This document shows positions 1 to 10,564 of a stretch of 64,000 nt of DNA, in pieces. The stretch covers positions 153,746,409 through 153,810,408 of the forward strand of contig BSWB01000002.1 in assembly GCA_033239125.1 (NCBI GenBank), given 5' to 3'. This DNA comes from Fagopyrum homotropicum. Its lineage: Eukaryota > Streptophyta > Magnoliopsida > Caryophyllales > Polygonaceae. Within the stretch, counting starts at the first letter, position 1. Every line of letters begins with the position of its first letter. Position numbers and translations under genes: made by a program. Under the pieces are notes generated by a model, which saw only the letters and a program-made list of their open reading frames with translations, did not search any database and was not told the DNA's origin.

Positions 1-107
1 TTGTCAGTGCTCCGGCGATGGCGGACGGAGGATTTGATGAACAAAGGGTCGGTAGGCTCCGACGTGGTTTCCAATTCCTATTCCTCTGAGTGTTGATCGA
101 TCTATAT

Positions 108-475
108 CTAGATATGTAGATCTATAATCCTCTCCTCGATTGTGTTCTTAGCTATAAGCCTTACCACCTTAACGGTTCCTTTCTGGTCAACCCTATGGAC
201 TCTATCAACATCCTGATCCTTTGCAAGCGGGTCCCACCACGGCTCCATTATGTAGACCGTTGAAGCAGTGGTGAGGTTCAGACTGTTGACAGCATATGCC
301 TTGAGGCTAGCCATCAAAACTGTGGGTGCATCAAGACCAAAGCCAACCTTGAACCCAACATTTGTTAGTTGCTCTTCAACTACGAATAACATTCATCCGA
401 ACTAGGAGAACACAACTGACTTGCCACCTGGGTCTTTCTCATTATTTGATGGAATCTTAACCAAGGTAGTACTTC
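108..475 (-). pseudogene. SNF2/HLTF-like helicase C-terminal fragment
   Basis: Reading leftward from about 475, the translation contains KSVVFS, an in-frame stop, then an open stretch (392-108) with VLMASLKAYAVNSLNLTTAS, PWWDP, DRVHRVDQ and RLIAKNTIEERI. These are helicase motifs V and VI of the SNF2 family, closest in wording to plant RAD5/HLTF-type chromatin and DNA-repair ATPases, where the usual text is DRVHRIGQ. The piece between LDAP and the upstream GFKV is shorter than in the family, so there is an internal deletion. Two stops lie between KSVVFS and the open part. No ATPase (helicase N) half is present. It is a relic, not a working gene. Family assignment is from remembered motifs. 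Confidence 0.8.
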
Positions 476-1100
476 GAAACCGGCCAACTCTTTACAATAG
501 TGTAATGTTTTTGTAATTGAGGGATTTAAGGAGGATCATATGATCAGTCTCTTTTGGAAATGTCTATAAAAGTCCTGAACAAAATATGCTCTTAAAAGAA
601 GTGTTCATGGCATGATGGGAAAATGTATATCTTAGGCTATATATTAAGCTCACAACCTTTGTCATAACAAAATATTATCAATATTAACTAGCATAGATAA
701 GTTTTGAGTCACACTACTTAGGATTCAAGTGGAACGATAAAGAGACCCTTTATATTTCACTTATCATTGTAATGTCACATCGAGACTTTGTTGGACCTTT
801 TTAATTTATGGTTGTTTAACTCAAATTTGGTTAAATTGTTCAGGTGGAGACACATTATTTGTGCAACTGCCAACAACATTGAAGATTAATGAACTGTGAG
901 TTTATTAATGAAGGGGCAAAATGACGCATAAACATTTGCAAAACAATGTCTAAGCGAGTAATATTGGCAGAATTAGTGGTGTATTATACGATAATATTTC
1001 CTTTTCAGCTATTCTATGGGAACAAATATACTTGGTAAGAGTTTTGTTCGCCTCATAAATTCCCAAAAGTAAAGAAATTACCTCCTTATACTCATTTGAT
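476..1100. repeat. Upstream F-box-locus duplication, copy A1
   Basis: This noncoding stretch has no gene. About 620-885 aligns by eye, with substitutions and small indels, to 38080-38336 on the same strand: both contain taagtyttgagtcaca, then acttaggattca, and end at gttcaggtggagac. In the second copy this block lies just upstream of an F-box pseudogene, so the first copy is the upstream flank of a related, more broken F-box locus. Confidence 0.65.
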
Positions 1101-1115
1101 GCTTTTCTACATTGA

Positions 1116-1313
1116 GTGTTTTACACAGAGGGTCGTAAGGTGAATCCTAAAAACGAGAAGATTGTGGTTTCTACTTATGATTTGTATACTTGTAAGTTTG
1201 GTAAAATGTCTATGCCGAATGGTTATAGTTTTGGCAGTGCAGTGGTAAGAAAGTTGGATGGAAATTTGTGTTTTTTGTATAAAAATATTGCATTCGGTTT
1301 GAGTTGTGGGTGA
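1116..1313 (+). pseudogene. F-box-associated domain fragment
   Basis: A 65-codon reading frame includes ISTYDLYTCKF-like text (VVSTYDLYTCKFGKMSM) and VRKLDGNLCFLY. It lines up with the F-box-associated region of the second copy at about 39515-39660 (IVTYDLHTCKFAEMS, VSELDGSLTFAC). No F-box, start region or C-terminus is present here. It sits downstream of the duplicated flank A1, so it is the remnant of a tandem F-box gene. F-box proteins of this type act as substrate receptors of SCF ubiquitin ligases, but this fragment cannot. Confidence 0.6.
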
Positions 1314-1539
1314 TAAATGTAACAACCCCGATTTTTTAAAATCCGGAATGTTACGAGCAAGGACCTCACAATGTGTCCTAAATCTAGCTTGAAAACGACA
1401 AAATAGATTTTGTAACATGACACAATTTATAAAATGAAAATACTTATTATGCGGAAATAAAAGTCATGCAATGAAAGTGTCATCCTCAATAACGAACTAT
1501 AGCTAGTATGAAAACTTGTTTCCCCTCGGACTGCTCTGG

Positions 1540-3118
1540 AAATTGACATCACTAGGCCTTCGATACCCTCGATCATTGGTTCATACTTCACTGTTTCAGA
1601 AAGATAGGTTTCCCTGAGCACTTTATCCGGATGATTAAGGAGTGTATTACCACTGCTTCTTACTCCATCAACATCAATGACTCTCTCAATGGTCACTTCA
1701 AAGGCTCTAGGGGCCTGGGGCAAGGATGCCCTCTTTCCCCTCCTCATTTCACCATTGCTATGGAATTCCTCTCACGTATGATATACCACAACACTTCAAA
1801 CCCCGAATTCAACTTGCACCCAAAATGCCATAATCCACGTATTACCCACCTCTACTTCGCAGATGACATTATGCTCTACTGCCGTGGTGATCTCCACTCC
1901 ATCTCCACTTTGAAGTCCACTCTTGATACTTTCGGTCAACTCTCGGGGCTCAAGATTAATCTCTCCAAATCTTCTATCTTTATGGGTGGAATATCCAATA
2001 TCACTCAGGCCTAGATTGTTCATGCTTCAGGCTTCGCTAAGGGTTCCCTCCCTTTCCACTACCTGGGTGTTCCTGTGGGAAGTAGGAGGCTTGTGATATC
2101 TAGCTACCTCCCCCTCATTCACAAGACCACCAAGAAGATTCAATCTTGGAGTGTCAAACTCCTTTACTATGCCGGTCGGGTGAAGCTCATTTCTTTTATC
2201 CTCTTTTCCCTTAATCACTACTGGTGCACTATGTTTCTTCTGCCCGCTTTGATCCTGTCCAAGATAATTCCATGCTCAGATCATTCCTATGGTCTGGTAA
2301 GGAGTCTATAAAGTGTGCACTTGTCGCTTGAATACCGTATGCACTCCCAAGAATGATGGAGGCCTTGGCCTCCCTGATCTCAATGCAAGAAACAAAGTCT
2401 CCCTCGTCCGTCTCATTTTCGATATTGATCGTAATGTGGATAACTTGTGGTGCTCTTAGATTTCTCTCAATATCACGAAGAGACAATCCATTTGGAATTG
2501 CCAAACCAACTTGAACCACAATTTCTCCTAGAAGAGCCTAATCAAAGTTCATGATGAGCTCCCTATGCCCTCCAATGGTAGGAGCTACACTGACGCCAAG
2601 CTTCGTAAATAGAACCTGATCGTTGATTATACCTGTAAGTTGTGTGCTAGTAGGCCTGAAGATGATGACCATCTTTGGACTGGATGTAGCTATGCTTCGC
2701 TCGTCCTTGATATCATCTCTCGCTGGAGCAAAGTTCTCTACCCGACACCATACATTCACAACCTTTAGTCTTGGCTCAGTTCTCGTTCTAACCCTAAACG
2801 CAATCTGTTGGATTGTGCTCGTATCTCTTCGATCACTGCTTCCATGCACTTCATATGGAAGGCCAAAATACCTTGTTTGCAACAATGATTTTGTTAGAGC
2901 CATCGACTGTGCTGGAGAATTTATCTGGGATACCAAACTCCACCTCACTCACCACTGGAAGGATAGGTTGGCTCTGTCCTTAGCTACGGCTAGACTTCTC
3001 GGTCTTCACCTTGTCTAATCCCCTTTGTCTCTCGCTTTCTCGCCTGTTTGTTATTGATTTGTGGCTTTCCATGTCATGTAAATCCTTCTTGTCTTAATAC
3101 AAGTAAATATCTAAAAAA
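1540..3118 (+). mobile_element. Truncated LINE (L1-type) with reverse transcriptase fragment
   Basis: The plus-strand frames carry reverse transcriptase of the plant L1/LINE type: GLGQGCPLSP (region B), then YFADDIMLY (catalytic FADD box), GLKINLSKS, then after a stop and frame change FHYLGVPVGS and the thumb-like IQSWSVKLLYYAGRVKLI. Further frameshifted text up to about 3018 looks like the downstream RT zinc-binding region. The 3' end near 3095-3118 has a short tail (cttaatacaagtaaat then an A-run), as plant LINEs do. The endonuclease and the RT N-terminus are absent, so it is 5'-truncated. At least one stop (2012-2014) and several frame changes make it inactive. Confidence 0.85.
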
Positions 3119-3689
3119 ATAGCTAATATTATTACACTAGTCGGAATGGAATGCAACATAATAATAATAAGGGTGAGGAGTAAGTGGACTCTTTTTGCCT
3201 ATGAGAACATCAAATAGACCCTGTTTTTTTATAGAAAATAAAGTAGACCCTTTTTATTTTATTATAAAAGGCAGAACTTTTGATGAGCCCCCCATTGGAA
3301 AAGCTTCTCCTTATAAGGGAGTCGATGATGGAGGAAGAACCAAGAGGTGCAAGAGCAATTAGAAGTGCCAATTGAATGTGTCCAAATTCGGTTCTCAATA
3401 CGTCATAAATTCTGCAGACAAGAAGCTTTCCCGAAGAGTTAGTGAGAGAGATGATGGTGTTAGAAATAGGGCCAAGATTAATTGGTTCGAGAAGTGGCTA
3501 TCTGTTGATCTAGGAGAAACTGTGCAAATTGGGTCGGATCGATCTCAGTAGATTGTATGCAATGATTGGAGTGGGGCGTGAACAAGCCTCGAGTCATGCA
3601 AGAGCGATTCCAGGGAAGTAGCTTCTTGATACGGTTAGCTAGACACTTGGCAATATTTTTAAATTTCGTATTACAACAGGAAGTTGGAG
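3119..3689. other. Unassigned AT-rich stretch
   Basis: No gene is recognised. About 3170-3265 contains two copies of a tagaccctttttt-like motif that recurs at 6660-6740 and, inverted, near 29050-29100; it may be a relic of the same repeat family. The rest shows nothing I can name. Confidence 0.4.
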
Positions 3690-5060
3690 ATGGCGCTGCT
3701 CAAGCAAAAGGAACCAGTGCACAGGCAATGTCGTGATGTTCATACAACACATTATGTTCGATTGACGTCCTTTGTTTGTTCGCTCGATCACCGGGACGAG
3801 AAGCAAAGCAAGGGGAAGTAAATGCTGAATTCAATTCTCCCATCATGCAAAGAAGGCAATAGTGATTCAATTCTCCATTTTTTGTATAGCATATCACTGG
3901 GGATCGCTAAATCTTATTTTGGTGATATTCATCTAACCTTGTTTCCGGAATAAATGACGATAGTTTGTCTCATTGTTTTGTACTTCGAATTACAAACCTA
4001 GTGAAACAATTTGTGACAAACGTGTCGGCTATCATGTTATTTTAGACGTTGGTTTTTAAATTATTTTGAATACAAATGTGACAAGGTTGATGACGTTTAC
4101 CATAGGAGTTACCTTCACTTTTGCATAATTGAATTGTTTTGTGCAAAATTATTATGATTTTACCTATAAAATGTACGTTAAATCCACATGTAGACAAAAA
4201 TAAAAGGTATGCAGTTTTATTTTTATATCTCTTACTATTATTTCCCACATCGGTAGTATGTCATATTCACTCTCAAATTATTTGTATAAGTATGCATGAT
4301 TCCTATAGACATTCACAAACAAAATAAAAATTACCATTTCAATGGAGGAAAACTCTTTCGACGGAGAAGAAGAAGCAAAAGAAGATAACAAAGTGCTTCG
4401 ATTATCAGTTATCGAATTAACAATTTACCAAGTAAGTTTCTTGTCTAATTTCGATCTTTTTTATATTGTAAAATATCTTTGTATACGTAATTTATAAGGT
4501 TATTATATATGCATAAATACCGAAAAAATTTGTGACCTAGTTTGTCCACCCTCGAAATTGGATTTTAGATCAGTCTTTTAATTTGACGGCTCGATCAAAA
4601 TAAATCAAAATGATTTAGTGAAGTGTTGATTCAGTTTGATCTACGATATGTTTTAGACCTCTAGATAAAAAAAAACATTCTAAAAAATTAAATATCCATT
4701 GAGGCGAATTAGTTAGTAGATTATAAACTGGTCTAGTTAAAATACCATCAGATCGGTGGACATCTTTCTTGTTCGACGTGAGTAGTATATTTGTTTCACT
4801 AAGATTGAAGTAGGATCTCAAGAATATTCATTTTGAATATCCAATTAGGAAAAAATTGTCGAATAATAAAATCCGAACTAGTTTTCATAATAATTTCAAA
4901 TTGGATCGATCTAAGTGCTTAGACCCATAAAATGTTGTGTATTAAGTTTACCCGAGGTTTGGATCAAATTTTAATTATCTTGGTAAGATGGATTGAATCT
5001 AGTTATGCAGCAAACTTGTAGTTATACAAATATTAAGGAGAATTAACTTTATTAAATGAG
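3690..5060 (+). repeat. Segmental duplication copy B1
   Basis: This block aligns by eye to 35630-37400 on the same strand. Shared landmarks include acacattatgttcgattgac, ctcgatcaccgg, ggggatcgctaaatcttatt, the ATGGAGGAAAACTC start of a small exon (4342 and 36723) and aagattgaagtaggat. The two copies differ by many substitutions and indels, so the duplication is old. B copies lie beside F-box copies A, suggesting a tandem array of F-box loci later broken up by transposons. Confidence 0.75.
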
Positions 5061-6346
5061 TATTTTATTGTTTATCTAAGCATTTGAAACTTGGATCAAT
5101 GGTGTGGGAGTTATATTAATATTCCTTGCCTTATTTCGCTTTTTGACAAGCATACTGATAAACTATTACCATAGTCCATCTTAATAACTCATTATTCTCA
5201 AAGGTGTTCCATGCACGAATCTCATTATAGTAGCAACTTTTGTTTCTAGTCAACATTAGTAGAAACAAATATTTCATTATCTTCGTTGATTGCATCGGTA
5301 TGGTGGTATATATTTGTACAATCTATCGTGTGACTTTATTGTATTTTTAGAGTGAAAATTCGTATAAGGTCTTAGATTAAGTTTTGTGAAGTGAAATGGA
5401 TTTGTACATAATGTCATGTCGGGTTTACTTAGATTGGACCGGATCTAGCGGGGTATACTTGCACAATTGATAGTATGGATCTCGGGTTGTTTTAATCGTT
5501 CATCGGGTTAATTAGGGTTGGAGTCAACTCGGTTTGGGTTCAGTCGGGTTGATTTGTGCAATTGAAGTGCATTGATTTGTCTGTAGAGCGAGTGTCAATT
5601 TGAGTAACACCTTCATAATCAAAATAGTAGGACATTGGAAGTGCAACGACCTGTTGATTTGCAGGAGTGTCAAACCAAGCAACACCTTCAACATCAATAT
5701 ATTATGGTAGCAGTCTCGCAAAGAGACATGGAAAAAAAAATTTATTATGAATTGTGTTTGTTTGAACGAGTTGGTTTAGACTAAATAACTGAAACTTAAG
5801 CAAGACAAAATATTCCATCTTTTATTATAAAGTATATATAATATTCATCCTATCTTTTGATTTTATGATTAGAGCTATAAAAATCAACATTCTCACCTCT
5901 GTAAGGATAAGCGGATGAAACCAAGACAAGTTTATGAGAAATGCTTCAGCTTCTGATGACGAGGAGTTGGAAGCTATCAATAAGCAAATCTCTGTGCATA
6001 GGTAAAATGCCTTCTTAACTAATGTATTTTGTATTAAGTTGTATTCATTTTCTTTCTGTCTTTGATGAACCCATTAGGCAAAAAAACTATGAAGTTTCTT
6101 TTATTATATGCAAATTTGCCTTAATAGGCCAGAACAACCATTTAAATTACTACCTATTTTCCGTCTGTCAGGGTGAAGAAAACGAGGAGGAGACGCAAAT
6201 CATCGTCACCAAAAACAACAATCGCATCAGCACCAGCAATAACCATCGCACCTGCACCCGAGCAATCACTCCAAACACCTCCAGAAGATATAACTATGAA
6301 GATGTTTGAATGCAATTTAGGGTGTATTCATAGTACTCTAAGTTAA
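4342..6346 (+). CDS. Possible three-exon small basic protein
   Basis: Three short open segments join in frame at canonical splice sites. Exon 1 (4342-4431, 30 codons) begins MEENSFDGEEEAKE and ends before GTAAGT. Exon 2 (5931-6001) reads FMRNASASDDEELEAINKQI and ends before GTAAAA. Exon 3 (6172-6346) starts after CAG, encodes a basic VKKTRRRRKSSSPK stretch and an Ala/Pro/Thr-rich tail, and ends at TAA. The product would be about 110 residues: acidic N-terminus, basic middle, no recognised domain. The duplicated copy at 36723 has a 1-bp loss in exon 1 and stops early. It could be the start of a longer gene or a relic. No function is proposed. Confidence 0.35.
5061..5930. other. Intron-like or intergenic AT-rich sequence with one short duplication
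   Basis: No gene is recognised. An imperfect tandem duplication of about 74 bp lies at 5562-5706 (ttgaagtgca ... aacaccttcataatcaa, then ttggaagtgca ... aacaccttcaacatcaa). The stretch would be intron 1 of the possible small gene if that gene is real. Confidence 0.4.
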
Positions 6347-6639
6347 ATTGACGATTCTACTACTCTAAAGTTGCTTGAGATAAAGTTGGTAGTTTAATTA
6401 AGTACTAATGATGTAATTAAGCTGATCTATTTTAGTCCGAAGTTTCTATCATTAATATCAGTAAGTTATGTAATTAAGTTTAGGCAACAAGGAATCCAGT
6501 TTCTGAACAAGATGTTTTAAAACAATTTTGTAGATTTATTTTCCTTCGATTCTTGTTGTAACTTTTATGTATCTAATTTATCCTCCATATTCTATGTAAA
6601 ACGAACTTGTATACCAAAAGAAAACTAGTCGGGGGAAGA

Positions 6640-6750
6640 ATAATGGATGAGTTGGCTAAGTAGACACTTTTTGTCTATTGTAGTATAAAGTAGACCCTTT
6701 TTGTATCTTGTAGATAAACTAGGCCCCTCTCATTTATTAATAAATATTAA
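6640..6750. repeat. TIR-like motif, left copy
   Basis: The sequence around 6690-6740 (agtagaccctttttgt, then aaactaggcccctct) reappears in inverted orientation at 29050-29100 (agaggggcctagtt, then acaaaaatggcccta). The 14-bp block aactaggcccctct is identical. The two copies could be the ends of one non-autonomous DNA element of about 1.8 kb before two retrotransposons landed inside it. A simple dispersed repeat is equally possible. Confidence 0.35.
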
Positions 6751-6789
6751 TTGAAAGGGTTAATTAGTAATTTTAATTTAACTGAGTCC

Positions 6790-7185
6790 AAACCCAATTC
6801 AATTGAAGATCAGTAGGCCCAATCCGAGTTACATAAGCCCGTGTCCAATTCGAGTTACATAAGTCGTCCAATTCGAGTTACATAAGTCAGCTCATTCGAG
6901 TTACATAAGCCATTACATAAGGCCATTAGAAAATATAAATGTTGTAGCTAGTGAGTATCGAACTCTGGACGACAGCTCATTCGAGTTACATAAGCCCTTG
7001 TCCAATTCGAGTTACATAAGTCGTCCAATTCGAGTTAAATAAGTCAGCTCATTCGAGTTACATAAGCCCTTACATAAGGCCATTACATAAGTCAGCTCAT
7101 TCGAGTTACATAAGCCCTTACATAAGGCCATTACAAAATATAAATGTTGTAGCTAGTGAGTATCGAACTTTGGACGACAACCCCT
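6790..7185 (+). repeat. Tandem repeat built on TTCGAGTTACATAAG
   Basis: About ten copies of ttcgagttacataag(c/t) are packed in 400 bp, nested in a larger duplication of about 200 bp: aaatataaatgttgtagcta followed by gtgagtatcgaact occurs at about 6933 and again at 7136. No coding potential is visible. The motif fades into related tacacaag repeats up to about 7380. Confidence 0.8.
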
Positions 7186-8107
7186 CCCTCCCACCCTTAT
7201 TCCAGCTGGACTAATTGAACTTCGTGTATTCTCTTGTTCATACACGGTATTAGTACATAATTCTTAATACACAAGTTCAATTACACAATGTTAATACATA
7301 ATTTTCATTTACACAAGTCCGTTGTTTACACAAGCTTGTCGTTTACACAAGCCCGTCTTTGTTTCAAGCCCATTCGAGTTATACAAGCCCAATTATATAT
7401 ATAAAATATGTAGTCTGTTCGCTCCAAACGGTGTGTGCAAGCTTTAAATTTATAACCCTAGACTTAAACTTAAAACAAGGATGCGAACCCGCAGTGTACG
7501 GGTCAATCGTAGTAAAAAGCAAGAAAATTCCAGGGGTCGATCACAGGGACTCGGTGAAACAAAGTCAATAACGGTAAGCTTCGTGAATACTAACCACAAG
7601 AGCAATTAACACAATCAAAGATGAATAAGAAGTCAATAAAGCAAACATGCAATTCTAGGAATTAAAGCATCTAGTTGTGGTTCTAACTCAAGATCTATAG
7701 ATAAGCGGACAAAGCTGAGATTTTTGCGTGGGGAAGGTGTTACTAAAGTGGAATAGATCACCGGGTAAGTCTCACTACTCACTAATCCTAAACCGTAACT
7801 CCTATTACCGGGTAAGTCTCTAGGAATCAAGATAAAGAACTATTACCTCAAACTAACACACCATCTAAGGGAATATAATCAACCTTTACCGGGTAAGTCT
7901 CAGGCTAACTCACAAAGATGGGATGGAAGCACACTCAAACCCCAATAAAGGATAAACCTTTATTACCTACACTTATGATCGTTGGTACACAAACTAAGGA
8001 ATTACCGGGTAAGTCTCATCCTAAGCTTGCTTTGAACCAGAAAGGTGTAATAAGAATAGGATTTGGCAAACTCTAACACTTAACTCTCAGTTATGGATCA
8101 GATAAGT

Positions 8108-8163
8108 CACCTCGGACAGTCAGTTTCCACCCCGGCCGAGATGTTCATCGACTGAGCGAGATG
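8108..8163. repeat. Palindromic four-half-site module, left LTR of element 1
   Basis: Half-site CACCTCG at 8108, palindrome CACCCCGGCCGAGATG at 8128-8143, half-site CGAGATG ending at 8163. Steps are 20 bp on each side. The right-LTR copy is 17773-17828. Confidence 0.75.
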
Positions 8164-8847
8164 CTTAGGGTTAAGGATAAAAACTCGAACTTTCAGGGTC
8201 CTACTGGAATCTAAGATTATTTTATCATTGTTTTTCCCACAACCTTCAGCCAATCACCCTAGAATCACACAAGGAAATTAGCCACTCATCATCATTATGA
8301 AAGTATTAAAATATATGGGAAGAAGGTGAATATTTGAGCAAGAAGAATTTAAGGAAAAAGACTTCAATAACTGAATCAAATATCACAACAAAAAGCGTTC
8401 CTTGGATAGCAATCCAACAAGACAAGACAACAAGTGAGGGAATTGAAGACAATCTTACAAAACCCTCCAAAAAGCTATAAAAGCTATAGACTTCAATCTT
8501 CCTTCAACCTTCAAAAAGGTTCTTCGAATCTCTCCCAACTGGAGTAGGCTGCTGCTGCTGCGTGATTTTTCGGTGTAAGCGGGGGTATGCGGGATGTATG
8601 CGGCCCTTTTTGATTTGTGGAAATCCAACCCTTTTTATAGGAAAATAACCCTCCAAAGATAATAAATCTTAGAAAGATATTTTCCCATAAATATAGGTAA
8701 AATATATGATTCTGCATATCTCCTTCCTTCCAGGAGCCAAGCCTAAAAATATAAGATCACTTTCCAATTTTAAAAGATCTCAGCCAAGAATAAAATATTC
8801 TCGCCGCGTCCTAGGTGTTCGCCTCGGTCGAGTCGGCATCTCTGGAT

Positions 8848-8884
8848 CACCTCGGTCGAGATGAATCTCTGGTCAACCGAGGTG
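8848..8884. repeat. Palindrome plus half-site, left LTR of element 1
   Basis: CACCTCGGTCGAGATG at 8848-8863, then CGAGGTG ending at 8884, a 21-bp step. A further half-site, CGCCTCG, starts at 8820. The copy in the right LTR is 18516-18552. Confidence 0.75.
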
Positions 8885-9172
8885 AGTCACAACTGAATGT
8901 GAAATCTCTCAAAACTAGTCCAAAGTAAATCTTTAATCCATGGCTATGCTCCCTGGATGTAGCTCCAAATGACTCATGATTCCTTTTGCTCCTTTTTGAT
9001 GCGAAACGTGCCATTTTACCTACGATTACAACAAAACTAGGTGTAGACCTCGATTCTCGCAAAGGTAGATGAAATGGTAGTAAAATCACATAATATACAT
9101 ACAAACATGCAGATTATGAAAGATAAAACGTCCAAACAAACCCCAAAATATAGACTATAATTCATGCTATCA

Positions 9173-9211
9173 AAATACCCCATACTTAGCCCTTGCTTGT
9201 CCCCAAACAAG
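9173..9211 (-). promoter_or_regulatory. Polypurine tract and upstream stem-loop, Athila element 1
   Basis: Next to the 3' LTR the element strand reads AAGTATGGGGTATTT then the LTR start TGATAG. This is the purine-rich primer for plus-strand DNA synthesis. Just upstream, 9192-9211 can fold: arms CTTGTTTG and CAAGCAAG on the element strand, one G-T pair, loop GGGA. Element 2 has the matching structure with compensated base changes. Confidence 0.75.
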
Positions 9212-10271
9212 TTCCCCATATAGAAGTCAAGATAGAATGGATTATAAGTCATGAAAAATCAATGAAAAAGTCTTTCAAAAATATTTTATGGTGTGCAACT
9301 ATCATAGATCACTCTAAGAGAATACTTCATGGAATTTAAAAACTCAATATGCTCAAAACATTTTATAAATATAGGAAAGTTGTTCATCTTTGCATAAAAT
9401 CATAGAATGCATAATAAATCATAATTATCAAAATTAATCATGTATAATCCAGTTTAAACCGCTAAGTCAATCAACAAGCTCAAGGTCTCAAGGGCTTCCC
9501 AAAAGAAAGGTCAAGAAACGTGTAGGGTAGGGATGTGTGTAAGGTAATGTGGTGCTAGAATCCGGGAAAAGGATGAACTTCACTTTCACTTTGACTTGCA
9601 ACATCTTCCACCAATAAGCTTTGCTTATTTCACACTTTTTTTTCTTTTTACTTTACTTTTTGGGATGCATGGACAGAGGTGCACAATAACCGAAGCCTAG
9701 GAAATCTGCAATCATCAATTTCTCGAGATGCATCAAACCCTTGATGCACATACCATGACCCGTTAGGAATATCGCTCAATCCGACTTTGGCAAGACACAA
9801 ACACCCGGCTATGTGAATGGTGCCGAGTTACTCATCTTCATGATTGACTTCCCCAAACCTAAAATTGCTTTCTAACACTTTCACTTCCAGCCACTTCTCA
9901 ATTTTAACTTCACTTGCTTTCACCACTTCGCTTGCTTCCAAATTCCCGGATAGGTAAAGGGAGGCAAAATGTATATGAGGGGCTAAGCATGATCAAGAAG
10001 AAGAAGAAGAAGAGAATGAATTGCCTTGGTCTTTCCAAGAAGAAAGTGAGAGAACTTAACCTGCGGTGTCAACCTTCAAATTCAACATAATTTGGATAAA
10101 ACAAAGTATTAAACATGCTAATAATTTCAAACAAAGCATTTAGCAACTTAACATATTATAAAACCTTTCAAACACATAAAGAATTTAAAACCAGTCAGTG
10201 AACAAGATCTTCACTGAGATCATATCCAGATAAGTAACACAAAAATCGTTTTCGACGACTCTCAGTTAACA

Positions 10272-10307
10272 CACCTCGGTCGAGATGTTCTTGGTTCAAC
10301 CGAGGTG
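10272..10307. repeat. Palindrome plus half-site, 3' noncoding region of element 1
   Basis: CACCTCGGTCGAGATG at 10272-10287, then CGAGGTG at 10301-10307, a 20-bp step. Further partial sites follow at 10311 (CGCCTCG) and 10331 (ACTCGGTCGAGGTC). Confidence 0.75.
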
Positions 10308-10564
10308 AAACGCCTCGTTTGGCCAGAACTGACTCGGTCGAGGTCAAAAAAATTTTTTTAAAACCATTTTTTTATTTCAGTTTCGACGTTTTTCTCAATC
10401 AAATAACCTGTAGATATGCATGTAATATCAAATAAACATATAGAGGCAACTGAAGCATAAATATGAAATATCCGATGAAATGTCATACATCAAAAGTAGT
10501 CAAATACATCAAGTAGTCAAATAAGTACAAACACCCCATACTTGGGACACACTGTCCCAGTGGG

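Larger units (their letters stand above)
7416..9172 (-). repeat. 3' LTR of Athila element 1
   Basis: Length is 1757 bp. On the minus strand it starts TGATAG and ends AACA. It holds four copies of (t)taccgggtaagtctc at 7758, 7805, 7886 and 8002, two palindromic modules (8108-8163, 8848-8884), and a block gcgaacccgcagtgtacggg at 7483-7502 that is also present in Athila element 2. Short open frames inside it are repeated in the other LTR and are not genes. Confidence 0.95.
9173..10564 (-). other. 3' noncoding region of Athila element 1
   Basis: This region has no ORF but is not random. About 9680-9835 is conserved with 46215-46375 of Athila element 2 (cgagatgcatc, cacatacca, cgttagga, gactttggcaag, ccgagttact). 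A copy of the PPT motif (ccccatactt) lies at 10534-10543, far from the LTR. A palindromic module lies at 10272-10307. A conserved structure in the RNA 3' region is a reasonable reading. Confidence 0.7.

Noticed and set aside
1317..1440. TGTAACAACCCCG start resembling a Ty3 LTR end
   Set aside because: No partner LTR, PBS or target duplication was found; the match is too short.
7633..9252. Several 65-85 codon frames in the element 1 LTR (repeated at 17298-18772)
   Set aside because: They are LTR sequence duplicated at both ends, without recognisable protein features.
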